Program-made: the position numbers and the translations under genes
Assembly: GCF_026151205.1 (NCBI RefSeq)
Contig: NC_087073.1
Span: 6,841,001-6,905,000, forward strand
Length of the DNA stretch: 64,000 nt
Origin: Bolinopsis microptera
Lineage: Eukaryota > Ctenophora > Tentaculata > Lobata > Bolinopsidae
Direction: 5' to 3'
The notes under the pieces: generated by a model
Database searches by the model: none
What the model saw: only the letters and a program-made list of their open reading frames with translations
What the model was told of the DNA's origin: nothing
Part shown: positions 28,589 to 39,620 of the stretch, piece by piece
Numbering within the stretch: the first letter of the stretch is position 1
Layout: every line of letters starts with the position of its first letter

Positions 28589-29749
28589 CTAACACTTGAC
28601 GATTTCCTTTGTTATTCTGCCTAAAGAGAGAATCTCATTCATGGTTTCCTTGCACGGATAGGAGTAGAGCTCACAGTCTTCCTTGAAGAACTGGTTGTAC
28701 AGAGCCTGAAGATCATGTCTGGGGATGGTCTGGTAGTACCTGTGGAGACACTCATCTGTCTTACCGTGCACATTGAGAGACATCCTGAAATCCAGGTTTA
28801 GATAAGACCGCTCTATCACACTAAACAGGTAGCCACTCTCTTCGTTCAACTTCTCCAACCGGAGAATGTTATAATCGATGGAACACGGCGCACAGCTCTG
28901 ATAGTACGGCATTATGTGGGGATCCATCCCTCCGTTCACAGCCCATTTGACAAACTCTCTAAAAGTAGGACCAGGTGGGTTTAAATAAGGGTTGTTATGT
29001 ACGTCTTCTGGTAGGAGATTCATTTGTTGGTGATCTTGTATCACTTTCCTAGCAGCCATTAGCAAGGCTTCCTTCTCAACATCAGTTACCTGGTGGCTGA
29101 CACTCCTGTACTTCTTTACTATCTCCTCTCCTTGTCTCTTCCTGTAGAAAGGATACCACACACCCAATTCCCACTTGTCTCTGTACGCACTTAGGAATCT
29201 AGCTAGGGGATTTCTTACCGTCATAAAGGGTAATCCCAGCTCTTCCTTCATTACCTTGTTATAGTGAAACTCATCAGGCTCCGCTGAGAGGTATCGTGTA
29301 GTGGGGTTGTTCTTTCTCATTGTTGATATGTCACAATCCTCATAGATGTGGTGGTTGAAGTTTGCTTTGCAGAAGAGGTCCAACCAGTTGGAACTTCCTG
29401 CTTTGAAAGTCGGACACCACAACAACCCGATGGACGGAACATCAAACAGTTCCTGCGGTTTGGTAACCGTTGCTGCTTGATTTTCCGGAACATCACAAAT
29501 CCTCCTGACGTTGTCAGATCTCTTTTCAAACCTCAGTTGTATAACGTGCTCGACATGGTTAGCTGCAGTAGCAGTAGGAATGACAGTAGCAGTGGGTTCC
29601 TCTGTTGACGCCTCAACAGCATTACCTGCCATTAGGTCGGAGGGAAACCTGATGTTTCCGTTAAATATGGCCATGTTGACAACAATCAGAGCGGCTAGGG
29701 CAAGTATCTTTAGTGCTACCATGATTTGGTGTCTTGTGATGCAAGACAT
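28589..29749 (-). CDS. Carbohydrate sulfotransferase, HNK-1/CHST8-14 family
   Basis: Single exon, 386 aa. A short cytoplasmic tail and a membrane anchor (about residues 11-30) make a type II Golgi topology. The PAPS-binding sites are clear: 5'-phosphosulfate motif CPTFKAGSSNW (112-122) and 3'-phosphate motif RNPLARFLSAYRDKWE (179-194). A later LRLEKLNEESGYLF also fits the family. Such enzymes transfer sulfate from PAPS to chondroitin/dermatan or HNK-1-type glycans; the exact acceptor cannot be told. The nearest acceptor AG lies 18 nt before the ATG (TTCTTATGTAG). Confidence 0.9.
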   Translation of the reverse strand: MSCITRHQIMVALKILALAALIVVNMAIFNGNIRFPSDLMAGNAVEASTEEPTATVIPTATAANHVEHVIQLRFEKRSDNVRRICDVPENQAATVTKPQELFDVPSIGLLWCPTFKAGSSNWLDLFCKANFNHHIYEDCDISTMRKNNPTTRYLSAEPDEFHYNKVMKEELGLPFMTVRNPLARFLSAYRDKWELGVWYPFYRKRQGEEIVKKYRSVSHQVTDVEKEALLMAARKVIQDHQQMNLLPEDVHNNPYLNPPGPTFREFVKWAVNGGMDPHIMPYYQSCAPCSIDYNILRLEKLNEESGYLFSVIERSYLNLDFRMSLNVHGKTDECLHRYYQTIPRHDLQALYNQFFKEDCELYSYPCKETMNEILSLGRITKEIVKC

Positions 29750-30463
29750 CGTAGTGGGTGGCCCTGTCTACATAAGAAATCCTTAAACCTGAATAGAGAA
29801 TAATCATGATATTATCATCTTACGCTTGAATTGATAAAGTTATAACTTCTGATGAAATTTCAATCACGATACTTTCCCCAGTAAGGTTATCATCACAATG
29901 AGCATTTAAATCAATTATCCTTCGAGAGTCAAGAAATTACCAAATTACATAAACTTTTAAAGTAAAACCATAACTATTTTTGTGAAACTGAAACATCATA
30001 AAATTTGACAAAGAACTGTAAGTGAACAACAAACAAATTCAAAGTAAAATCTACTCTAAATGAAAATACATAGATCTTCAACAATCCCACTTAGCAATAT
30101 CATACAACTTAAATAATCTCAATGTGTTACTGATATTATGCATTAGTAACTTTTAACATGCATAGCTGTATGAAATGCTTTTAAGACTATTACTTCTTGG
30201 CAGAAATAACTCATAACTGCAACGTAAACTAAGATACACTATGTACATTATAAATCTTTCTTTTCAAACTACAATTCAAAGGATACTTATATCTGTTTTT
30301 AAGTTGTTCTAATTGTTCAAACATGACCAAAAAGTTGCGGTAAAATCGTCAAAACCAGCAAGTCAATTATGATTATAGATACTTTTTCAAACATTTTACT
30401 TTGATAACATACTGAATAATGTACATGTCTTATTCAAAACCCCAGAAATATAAACTTAGATGG
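29750..30463. other. Intergenic upstream of sulfotransferase
   Basis: AT-rich, no gene seen. Contains the 5' region of the sulfotransferase and the 3' end of the YPEL5 distal exon. Confidence 0.45.
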
Positions 30464-30601
30464 TTAATTCGGTCCTTGGTAAGCGTCGTATCCAAAGACC
30501 TGGTCATATTCGACGATGAGCGCACGCTCCAAAATGAACTTCCCTTCTTTATATCTCTGTGTGTCTTCGTCCGCGTATTCATAAGTCCACCCTAACTTCG
30601 T
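30464..30601 (-). other. YPEL5: YPEL5 alternative last exon, distal
   Basis: Acceptor TGTTTCAG|ACGAAG, stronger than that of the proximal exon. It encodes 45 residues, [20 protein letters not shown] onward, with a longer tail ending DAYQGPN. A tandem exon duplicate of the proximal exon, diverged at many synonymous sites but conserved in protein. Confidence 0.88.
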
Positions 30602-31383
30602 CTGAAACATAGTGGTGTGAAAAGTAATAGAAACTAGTGTGTGTTTGGAGCAATAATTTAATCGAACTATGAGCAGTGCAGGATTAGTCGTTCAGTATGA
30701 AACATGTCCGGTCGGGTGTAGTCCCGGGGAGCACAGCGAATTTAATCTTTGGTTGTTTTGCAATAGTAGATTGTCTTCTTTAAATCTTGTCTTCTTATCT
30801 TGTCTAAGGTAGTCGGTTCCGTAATGTCGCTATCTTGATAGTCTGAATTGTGGTCGTGTCTGTTAACCAACCAGTTTAATCTGACGGAGGTGGTTGTCTC
30901 ACGGCTGTCAAATCTCCTCAATTCCGTTTATTTCAGCGATAAGAGCCCTCTCCAGTATCACTTTCCCTTCTTTGTACCTCTGTTGCTCTTCTGTTGCATA
31001 CTCATACATCCACCCAACACGACTCTAAATTAGTGTTACTTTTCTCATCATCATTCCTGAACCACTGTTTCAAAAAGAGAATCTCTGCAAAAATGGCACA
31101 AAAAAGAACGCAATGTAAACCCTGTCAACAAAAATTCGATTAAACAACTCACCTTGCACTTTTTGCAGGACACATCTCTAACAATATGTCTTCCAGTGAG
31201 CATAACTCTGTCCTGTTTCTCGCTCATAGCCAAGTTAACCACCTTCTTAAACAGGAATGCTCGCCCAGTTGAACCAGTGAACCTGGTTGAGAGGAGATTA
31301 GCTCTGTTTGTGAGGACGGTGCTGCATTTAGCACACGAGTACAACCGCGTACCACCTGGGTGTTCCAGGAACATCTTACCCAT
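30464..31383 (-). CDS. YPEL5: YPEL5-like Yippee protein with two alternative terminal exons
   Basis: Exon 1 (31383-31153, phase 0) encodes [20 protein letters not shown] through DVSCKKCK, with [19 protein letters not shown] and [16 protein letters not shown] strikingly conserved with YPEL5. The frame can then be closed by either of two exons in phase 0: 31024-30908 (115-aa protein) or 30601-30464 (122-aa protein). Both encode GWxYEYAxExxQRYKEGKxILERAL, so either restores a full Yippee fold. YPEL5 works with the CTLH/GID ubiquitin ligase. AG lies 7 nt before the ATG. Which exon is used, and when, is unknown. Confidence 0.93.
30908..31024 (-). other. YPEL5: YPEL5 alternative last exon, proximal
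   Basis: Acceptor ATTTAG|AGTCGTG. It encodes 38 residues, [20 protein letters not shown] onward, ending in an acidic GIEEI tail before TGA. Closest to exon 1. Confidence 0.88.
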
Positions 31384-32447
31384 TGTCAGGCTGGAGTAGT
31401 TGCAGTTTGTTAGTTTAGTTTAACTATATAAACTTAGTTAAGTTTGATTATAAGTTGTTATTTACTTTAATTAATATGGCTATAGAACTGGTGTACTAGT
31501 GTCCCAGACTGTCCCGTATAGTGCACAAATTTTAATGATTCACGAAGATTATTAGCTACGTAACATTCAACAATTATATATCACGTTCAATTATTGAATA
31601 AGGAATGCTTTTAAAATATTCTGAAGAGGTAATCATTCAACTAATCAACATTCAAGATAGCAATTCTGCACAATATCACCAATTAATATATATACAACAG
31701 CTCAAAACAACAACATTCGACAAACCATAATCTTTAATAATCAACGATGTCACAGTTCAAAATAAAATAAATTATCCCAGCGAAACACACAGTCGGGAAA
31801 TTAATCATAATTTAATACTCGTAATAATTTTCTTTTTTATTCTTTAAAAAAACTTAGCTTAAAGATTGATTATGAAAAATGGTAATGAGTCCTAGTTGCC
31901 ATGACATTTCAAACTATGTTAACATTATCAATTCAAAGTTATCGTAATATTATCAGAAGAGCATCATCATAAGAAATAGCTTAGTTAATGCAATATTTCA
32001 ATCAGTAATCACTTAAATTAACACTTACCACGGAAAAATATTATTGTAATATGTGAACGATATTTATACAGCGATCAATTTATTGATACAAAATATATAA
32101 GTTAACCGAAAAATTGCATGAAAACTGTCGGTCAATGTTTAAACTAATTCTAATACTTGTAGTGCCTACCTAACATGACATGGTGCTTATTATAGGAATA
32201 AGAAAGAAAATATAAAGAATAATAATACTTGACAAAGGGCAAACAATCATAAGGCTCTAAATCCAACAGCATAATTTATATATTAAAGTAACAATAACGG
32301 TATTATATCCCTTTTAACTAAACTATCAAACAACAGCAAAATAGCTTTTCCTTACGTGGAAATCTCCCAATATTTATTTTGATTCATACAATTTTTATCA
32401 AAAATAAACAATTCACTAGGAAACTTTCACAGTAAATTGCTTGCAAA
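31384..32447. other. Intergenic between YPEL5 and SCYL2
   Basis: AT-rich, without supported ORFs. Should contain the YPEL5 promoter and the SCYL2 3'UTR. Confidence 0.45.
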
Positions 32448-35117
32448 CTACCCAAAAATGTCATTTAAATCTAGAGCAGCCTGATTGGTATTGGCTTTAT
32501 TGGTTGGAACGATCGGCACTTTGATAGGAACAGCTTGGGGCTTTGACATCTGATTCAAGGATGGCTGAGAGGGTTTTGCTCCAAACAGACTGTCCAAGCT
32601 ATTTGATGCATTGGACTGATTTCCCCGGTTACTGGGAGCCATCATACTAAGTTGTGTAGAAAAACCAGATGACATATTATGAGCTGATGAAAATGCAGGT
32701 GCCATGCTGGGACCTGTATTCATAGCCAAGTTACCAAAGGAATGAGGGTTCATTGCTGGCATTCCAGAACCAAAATCTGACGAATTGTTATAATTGGTGT
32801 TAGCAAAATTGTTTCCAAAGGTCGTATTCATACCAGTCATCTGGTTGCCAAAATTGTTACCAACTGGAGCACTAAACTGTGATGTAGTATTTGCCATGGG
32901 CTGGCTAGGCATAGCTGTCATCATTCCCGAAGAAGAATTAGTAGCGTTGGAACTCAGGGACAACTTGGGGAAATCTGCAAAAGTATTTGACTTTGGAGGC
33001 TGTTTTAAAATTGGAGGATTCTGCACAGCACTCCCTGGTCTACTACCAGACTTCATCATGTTGGCATCAAAACTAGATGCATTGCTAGAAGTAGAACTCT
33101 TTCTTGAAATGTTGCCCATCATCACATCTGGAGCGAGTTTATCAAAGTTCGAAGATTTTGGTGCAGCAGGTTTTGAAGACACCAGGGAGGGACTGTAAGA
33201 AGCAGGTGCTGCAGTGGGTTTGGGTACATCAGCCACTATGTTCTTAACTTGCTGAGAACCAGTGTTATTACCAAACATTTGATCCATTTTTGTCACCAAT
33301 TCCCCAACTTGTTTGTTTTCCACAACTTCTTTGGAAAAATTTAAACTTTGTGCCTGTTCTACTTTATTTTGTTGTAATTGCTTGAGTTTGCTGAGTTGCT
33401 CACTTTCCACTTTACTAATCATGCTTTTAATGATGGTCATACAAGTTCCAAACTGCTGCACATTAAGCGAAGGAGACACCAACATCGGAAATAAAATAGG
33501 GATGCACCTGTTTGCTAGAGTATCTCTGTCAAGCAGATTTGAAGAGTGTTTCAAAAGTTTTTGGTAGATCCCAACGATACTCATGAGAACTGCAGGCTCC
33601 CTGGAAGGCACCTGTTCCAATAGAGGCAATATAATGTCACCAGTCAATGTCCTATCCACCAAATTACTATCCAGAACTTTAGCAACACATATCAGACTTC
33701 CAACTCTGATTTTCAGAAACCTAGTCTCAAGGCAGCATGTCTTGATTTTAGGCAACAGCTGATGACGCAATGTAGAGTAGTCCAATAGATCCACGATTTC
33801 AGGTAAAAGTTTGAGAACAGTCTCTTGCAATTCCACCATGGGATTCTCTAGGCTTCTAAATAAAACAGGCATCACAAATAGCTTGGCATCTTCAAGTTTA
33901 GACTTACTTATCAACAGATGAAGGTTCTGAATTACAATCAGAGATATTTGGGGCGGATCATTAATTGTAAAGATTGGCTTCAGTCCAGGAAAAATAAAAC
34001 TCTGGAAATCTTGGCTTTCCAAATCAGTGCCGATGTGGAAAATGTTTGGCAAAATGAAAGGAATTAGATCAACTTCTTTACAGCACTCAAACAGCTGGGT
34101 AAGAATCCTCTTTTTGCGAACCACAAGAGGCAAGCGAGGAAGAATACCTGGAAGCTCTTTAAAAAAAGCTATCTTTTGAGTCCTGTTTTTAAGCATCAAA
34201 TGATCAAGAAACTGCAAACTTACAGCACCAATATCACTGAGAAAGTTGGATTGTTGAAAGGTGCCAACTTGTTGCCGTGCAGAGGGACCGTTGGACACCA
34301 ATTGTTTTAAGTCACTAGCAGCCTCTTCTGGAATGCCACTAAGTGAAGATAATGGCATCTGGGCAATATCTTCAGACCTTCTCAGAGCACCTCGCAATGA
34401 GTCTGCTTTTCTCAGAGACGTTCCACGGTTAAACAGAGCATAGATAAGACACCCTACACTATACATATCAGCTGAGGTACCACCAAATTTAGTTGATAGA
34501 AGCTCTGGAGCAATGTAATCAATGTTAGGCTGACTAAAACCAGGCTCGTTGTCATAAAACATAAACTCTGGACTAGGAGGTTCAGGACTTTCTTCAGATA
34601 CAGCACTGAATTCCAAGCCAAAGATTTTCCATAATCCTTGACCATTCATAACTATTGTGTCCAAACATAAATTCCTATGACACCTTTTCAAATCATTGTG
34701 TAAAAATGCTATCCCATCTAACAATTGTAATATTCCGTATCTGATTTCAACATCAGTGATAGAATTGCATTTGATAAGATTGGACAAAGCATTACTGCAT
34801 GGTTCAGTAGCAAATGCTAGGCTTTCTCTACTTTCTTCAAGGGGGTGCTGTACAGTAAGAAACTTTGGATGGCGGACTTTAGTAAGAAGCTTGACACCAT
34901 TTTTATATTTTTCCAAAGCAAAGTCTTTGTTGCTTCTAGACATTTTATCAAAAATCTTTTTTGATAATACAAACACAGAAACTTGTTCTCTTGTTGATCT
35001 TTTAACAGCATTATGAATAACCCAGGGTCCAGCTTGAGTAACAACTTCTAATATCTCAAAGTCTTTGATGAGAGGATTTGTAACCACCACATTGGCAATT
35101 TTGTTCAGAAAATCCAT
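32448..35117 (-). CDS. SCYL2: SCY1-like pseudokinase 2
   Basis: One uninterrupted 889-aa frame. The N-terminal kinase fold (about 20-310) lacks a glycine loop, and the catalytic loop reads HRNLCLDTIVMN instead of HRD; DFG is replaced by FGLEF, so it is a pseudokinase. The HPLEESRESLAF segment and the APELLSTKFGGTSADMYSVG region match SCYL2. HEAT-like helices follow (about 320-560), then a long Ser/Asn/Met-rich tail ending in LDLNDIFG, like the family's terminal NDLxDLFG adaptor/clathrin motif. SCYL2 (CVAK104) acts in clathrin/AP traffic at TGN and endosomes. The absence of introns contrasts with neighbours such as HAT1. Acceptor-like CACCCTATTCAG ends 1 nt before the ATG. Confidence 0.94.
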   Translation of the reverse strand: MDFLNKIANVVVTNPLIKDFEILEVVTQAGPWVIHNAVKRSTREQVSVFVLSKKIFDKMSRSNKDFALEKYKNGVKLLTKVRHPKFLTVQHPLEESRESLAFATEPCSNALSNLIKCNSITDVEIRYGILQLLDGIAFLHNDLKRCHRNLCLDTIVMNGQGLWKIFGLEFSAVSEESPEPPSPEFMFYDNEPGFSQPNIDYIAPELLSTKFGGTSADMYSVGCLIYALFNRGTSLRKADSLRGALRRSEDIAQMPLSSLSGIPEEAASDLKQLVSNGPSARQQVGTFQQSNFLSDIGAVSLQFLDHLMLKNRTQKIAFFKELPGILPRLPLVVRKKRILTQLFECCKEVDLIPFILPNIFHIGTDLESQDFQSFIFPGLKPIFTINDPPQISLIVIQNLHLLISKSKLEDAKLFVMPVLFRSLENPMVELQETVLKLLPEIVDLLDYSTLRHQLLPKIKTCCLETRFLKIRVGSLICVAKVLDSNLVDRTLTGDIILPLLEQVPSREPAVLMSIVGIYQKLLKHSSNLLDRDTLANRCIPILFPMLVSPSLNVQQFGTCMTIIKSMISKVESEQLSKLKQLQQNKVEQAQSLNFSKEVVENKQVGELVTKMDQMFGNNTGSQQVKNIVADVPKPTAAPASYSPSLVSSKPAAPKSSNFDKLAPDVMMGNISRKSSTSSNASSFDANMMKSGSRPGSAVQNPPILKQPPKSNTFADFPKLSLSSNATNSSSGMMTAMPSQPMANTTSQFSAPVGNNFGNQMTGMNTTFGNNFANTNYNNSSDFGSGMPAMNPHSFGNLAMNTGPSMAPAFSSAHNMSSGFSTQLSMMAPSNRGNQSNASNSLDSLFGAKPSQPSLNQMSKPQAVPIKVPIVPTNKANTNQAALDLNDIFG

Positions 35118-35432
35118 CCTGAATAGGGTGAAATATTACACTGATGTCAAGTCAATAGTCGACAAAGTTAAAATCATTCAATTTTGTTGCCTTAAACGTT
35201 TTAAAAGGCATGCCTTTAATATTTGTATAAAATGCTTGATTGCATAGTAATTAGTAATTGGTTAAATTATTATTAACTCATTGATTCAAAGAATGATTTT
35301 TAAATCGATGCTAAATATGCTCCGATAACTGAACATTTAAACTTGAACCATGAAAACTGAGATGATAAATTTTTATTCATATTAAATATTTTATGTACAA
35401 GTTTTGATATCAAAAAACAAAACTATTGAGAT

Positions 35433-35924
35433 TCAGTTGATACCCAAACGGAATGGATTCCTAAGTCGCCAATGTGATTTATCGACTATAGTTCTTCTTG
35501 GTATTGCACATTGAGGATAAGTAACAATGTCTTTGTAAATCATCTCTGCACTGGGATTCTCGTTGACATTATCGAAATCAACTGGGTCCCTTTCCTCAAT
35601 ATCAATGGATTCAGCTGTACTAATAACATCTTCACCAAGTTTTGAAAACACCTCTGAATGAACATCTAGCAAATCATCTGATTTAATACCATAGATTGAC
35701 AATTTAACCAGATGACCTTGATCTTTTTTACCCTTTACTGTATATTCAAACTTTTTCTCCTTTGCCATAGGGCGAATGAATTGTTCAACTGCTTCGACCG
35801 TTTTCACTGAATTTTCTGGAAACAAGATGTTATATCTTTGGTTATGTGATAGCTCAGCAGTAACATAGTGTCTTTGTAAATTCTTTAATGAGCTCAATGA
35901 TGGTCTGAATATCTGTCTTTGCAT
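35433..35924 (-). CDS. Unrecognised 163-aa protein, possibly mitochondrial
   Basis: Single exon. The N-terminus MQRQIFRPSLSSLKNLQRHY is Arg/Ser/Leu-rich with no acidic residue, like a mitochondrial presequence. The rest is charged, with an acidic stretch (about 105-120, IDIEERDPVDFDNVNE) and a basic end (HWRLRNPFRLGIN). A very good acceptor (TTTTTCTTTTTAG) ends 2 nt before the ATG, supporting a real transcript. It lies 315 bp upstream of SCYL2 on the same strand. I do not recognise the family; a mitochondrial ribosomal or assembly factor would fit the leader, but this is a guess. Confidence 0.7.
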   Translation of the reverse strand: MQRQIFRPSLSSLKNLQRHYVTAELSHNQRYNILFPENSVKTVEAVEQFIRPMAKEKKFEYTVKGKKDQGHLVKLSIYGIKSDDLLDVHSEVFSKLGEDVISTAESIDIEERDPVDFDNVNENPSAEMIYKDIVTYPQCAIPRRTIVDKSHWRLRNPFRLGIN

Positions 35925-37645
35925 TCCTAAAAAGAAAAATGATTTAAAGTACTGTCAAGAGTACTCTACAAAAATATATTAAACTGATCATAACATGATC
36001 TTAAGCCATACCCAATCCCAGGCTGTTAGAAATATAGTTAATAGTTAATAGTTAATAGTAAATATAGTTAATATAGCACTATGTTTACAGTATGCACTGA
36101 ATGGGTATCCTAGGAAGTTTCTTGAACTTTTAACAGGTACCCCTCCTCATTTAAGTACGGATCCATCGGATCTAAAACTACTCCCTAGCCTATACTAGCT
36201 GATAATAAGAACTAACTGTTAATAATTAACAAATTTTAGCATTCAATCGCGGATTTTCAAATTCAATATAAAAATTCAATAAAAATCTTGGAAAAATTTC
36301 ATAAAAACCCTTTGTAGTTATAGTGAAAGTAGCCAATTCAATTTGTTGGCTCTAAATTAATATCTAAATCTGATATTTTAACTATACTACCACTACCACT
36401 TTTTATCCCTCTTTCTCGATTGCAAGACTCTTCAAAAAAACACAGAAAACTGGATTACTGATCACTAATTCAGTTATATTGAAGAGTAGTGTACTGCCAT
36501 AGACAAAACGATAGGGTGACTAAGTTAAGTTGAATAGGATATCCTTATTCAGTATTAAATTATGAAATATGAATTGTTAACTCAAAACTTTTAAAGAATT
36601 TCGTCAGCCTCTATTTATATGCAGATCTTTGATAGGGTTGTCGTACATTGCCTCAAGATCAGATAACAGGGAAGCTTGCCAGGCCTTATCGTAGTTGATT
36701 GGGTATGAGGTCACATGTCACATGATTATGAGGTCACATGACCTGCAGCTTGGCTTTCCGCTCATTGTGAAAGCATGCTTGTGAATGTAGGTATGTAGTG
36801 TACTAACAGTGTCTCTCATGACACCTAGGTAACAGAGCTACAGACAAAAACCCGGTTTGTGATATTTTAAGATATGGAGTTGGGATTATTACAGTGTATT
36901 GAATTTTACAGGTCTGTAAAAATTAAGTTAGTGATACTATAACGTGGAGTTAAACATAATTCTGAGTTTGAACTGCCACAAAGTTCGAACTGCCTAACTC
37001 GGAATTTAAAACCCCATGCTGGGTACTTGCATGTATTATGATACGAGAAGACCAATACTTTATATGACTTTAAACAATACTTTGTACATAGGGATTGAAA
37101 TATAAAAGAATCCAGCTCAAAAATAACAACAAATTGTAATTTTAAATATAGTTAAGGTTCAATTGATCAAACGTATTATAAACATTCAACCAAAGTGTTG
37201 CAATTGGCAAAGCACAATACACAATTAACAAAAATACTCCATTGTATTGGTACGAATATTATTTAAAATATGCGCGTGCCGCACTTTATGCTATATCACC
37301 AAAAACACATTTAATTTGGTACGTATAATTGGTTTATAATTTTTATATTTGAAACTAAGTTGAAATGTGACATGACAACGAAATTGAATAGGAAATCGTT
37401 CCAAATCATTTTTGAAGCACCTTAATAAAAAGTATTTGTTGATTTAATTTATTGTGTACATACAACATACTATTTAACAAATTTTCTTGAACTGAAAGCT
37501 ATGATCAAGCTTAACGCGCGCTATGTTTATAGTTTTTATCGAAAGCACATCCAATTTTATATGTATTGTGTATGAAATATGTTTACAATTTGCTTGAATC
37601 TACACTAAGTTGGCCTGTCTCGACCAATGTCAGACAAGGAATCGT
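35925..37645. other. Intergenic, AT-rich
   Basis: Contains short GTTAATAGTTAATA repeats near 36030-36060 and otherwise nothing recognisable. No gene supported. Confidence 0.45.
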
Positions 37646-37649
37646 TTAA

Positions 37650-38880
37650 GCATTGCTTGTAGTCAGTTTCGAGGCACCTCATGCAACAAATGCTATTACT
37701 ACTAACGTTACTGGGCGGCGCTCAGTCTGTCATTCCACCAAATTTCACTTAGCCATGTGTCTACGCGTACTGCGTGACGCACTTGTTTGCGAAAGGGCTA
37801 TGGTTAAAGCAACCGCCGAATCTTTATTTGGGCTGAGTGAATTACGAGCTCCATCGCCCTGAAAAAAAGTGCGAATGCTTATTGGATGTTAGAGCGCACG
37901 TGACTCGCATTCACGTGATCGTTCAGAACCAATTACAGCCGCGCAAAAGATCACGTGTACGCCAACTACCAATAAAAAAGAAGTGACGTATGCGCTACAA
38001 GAGCCGCGCACTGAGTTAGATTGTAAAATCTGATTATTTGATTGTCAAATCGCATAAACGCGCCTATTTGCGCGTTTTAGAGGGTTCAATTACACCAGGC
38101 TATGTTTATGAACATAATAGCCTGGGGTCCTCAGGTAAATACTAACGCTATTGTGCTTTTTATGGAGAAATTAGACAATAGCATTTTCAATAATCAATGA
38201 TAATGTTATTCTTTTTCAAAAGTATTCGAATAGTGATTTATATAAATGCATAAATTGATTTTCTCCGTTATTGGCATTGCAGTGTTCAAGATCAACGACT
38301 TGTACTGCGCCATCCGAAGGACAAAAATTATTTTGATTGACGATGTCAATCCGTCGAGATCGTTGCTTTGCGTCGATGCGAAGCAAGAATGCTAGTTTGC
38401 GCGGCTTACTGGGCCGCGCTCAGCCTGTCATTCCGCCAAATCTTTATGTTAATGAACATAATAGCCTGGGGTCCTCAGGTAATGCGCGGCGCGTCGAAGC
38501 GGCGAAGTCCTCCAAAAATTATTAAACCTTAAAATTATTTTGCTTCTGAAATAATTTAAGGCTCTAGTAATTAATAAATGTAATTGTAAAATAACAATTA
38601 AATAAACCCTGCGCGCGGCGCTTTCAGCAGCACTGCACCTAATAAGGATTTCTTTGTAGCGCGATGCACTACTGGGTCGCGCGCGCATCAAATAATGCTT
38701 CTCGCAACCACGTATGCAGATCGGCGAGATGCGAAGGATTGACATCGTGAATCAAAGGATTTCTTAACAATGTGTGGCTGTGTGCAGCGGGCCGTATATA
38801 TGCATGGAATTGAAATTCCATACGTATTCGCGCGCCGTTTGCAGCAGTTAGTAGCAGTTTGTGGCATTTTCTTTGCACTT
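37650..38880. repeat. CpG-rich mosaic of repeated modules, probable mobile-element remnants
   Basis: This block is visibly richer in GC and CpG (many GCGCGC, CACGTG, TGCGTGACGC) than its surroundings. A module TTACTGGGCNGCGCTCAGNC continuing CTGTCATTCC occurs at 37709 and 38406. A perfect 31-bp module (ATGAACATAATAGCCTGGGG to CTCAGGTAA) occurs at 38108-38138 and 38452-38482. A GATGTCAATCC segment near 38342 recurs inverted near 38735. A related TACTGCGTGACGC phrase also occurs at 46810. No coding frame is convincing. Confidence 0.6.
37897..37957. promoter_or_regulatory. Cluster of three CACGTG E-boxes
   Basis: Perfect CACGTG sites lie at 37897-37902, 37912-37917 and 37952-37957, with CCAAT-like AACCAATTAC between them and TACCAATAAAA just after. 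The cluster resembles a bHLH (Myc/USF-type) binding region. No gene start is evident nearby, so it may belong to the repeat itself. Confidence 0.45.
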
Positions 38881-39462
38881 AATTGCCTCTTTTGTGAATA
38901 TGTATTGATTGTGTTGTGATAAATAAAATTTTTTTTTTTTTCAAAATTTTTGTTTTTTGTTGAACAAATTTAATGTTACAAAAGATTTAATTTTGCAATT
39001 CATAAAGTTTAAACGAAATTACTGTAATACACGCAATTTGGGGAGTGTGCTTTCCATGGAAATATTTGCCTCGCGTTCGCGTTGTAAGCCCATGGCTTTC
39101 GCTCCAATATTGGTGAAATACTAAGCTATTAAGTGAAATGACAATGCCTGGGGTCACGACGTTACAAAAATAAAATGACTTGCACTTTTACGCCATTTTG
39201 CATTTCACAGCAAACTTAAAACTAGTAAAAACAACAGTGCGCGCCTTTCAGAACCTGCAAAGATTTAACTTGTGTTCAGTCTTAAACTTCATAATTAATC
39301 GTTGATTATACGCACATTTATAAATTTATAATTTACCACAACGCGCGTCGTATTTGACTTATCGACGGTCTTGCATCGATTGTAATATTCGAAGCAAATA
39401 TTTTAAAAGCATCACCTGTTCAATGCAAAGTCCTTCTTGAAAGATTAAATTTAAAACCAAAA
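38881..39462. other. Non-coding stretch
   Basis: Begins with a T-rich tract (38928-38940); no ORF or known element seen. Confidence 0.45.
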
Positions 39463-39620
39463 CAGTGAGCAGCAGTGAGCAGCATTGAGCAGCAGTGAGC
39501 AGCAGTGAGCAGCAGTGAGCAGCAGTGAGCAGAAGTGAGCAGCAGTGAGCAGCAGTGAGCAGCAGTGAGCAGCAGTGAGCAGCTGCAGTGAGTAGCAGTG
39601 AGTAGCAGTTAGCAGCAGCT
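39463..39620. repeat. 10-bp tandem repeat GTGAGCAGCA
   Basis: About 14-15 copies of CAGTGAGCAG with a few substitutions (CATTGAGCAG, CAGAAGTGAG, final CAGTGAGTAG forms). Non-coding. Confidence 0.9.

Noticed and set aside
37653-38878. Several 60-100-aa ORFs in the CpG-rich block
   Set aside because: They overlap on both strands, lack family features and coincide with repeated non-coding modules.
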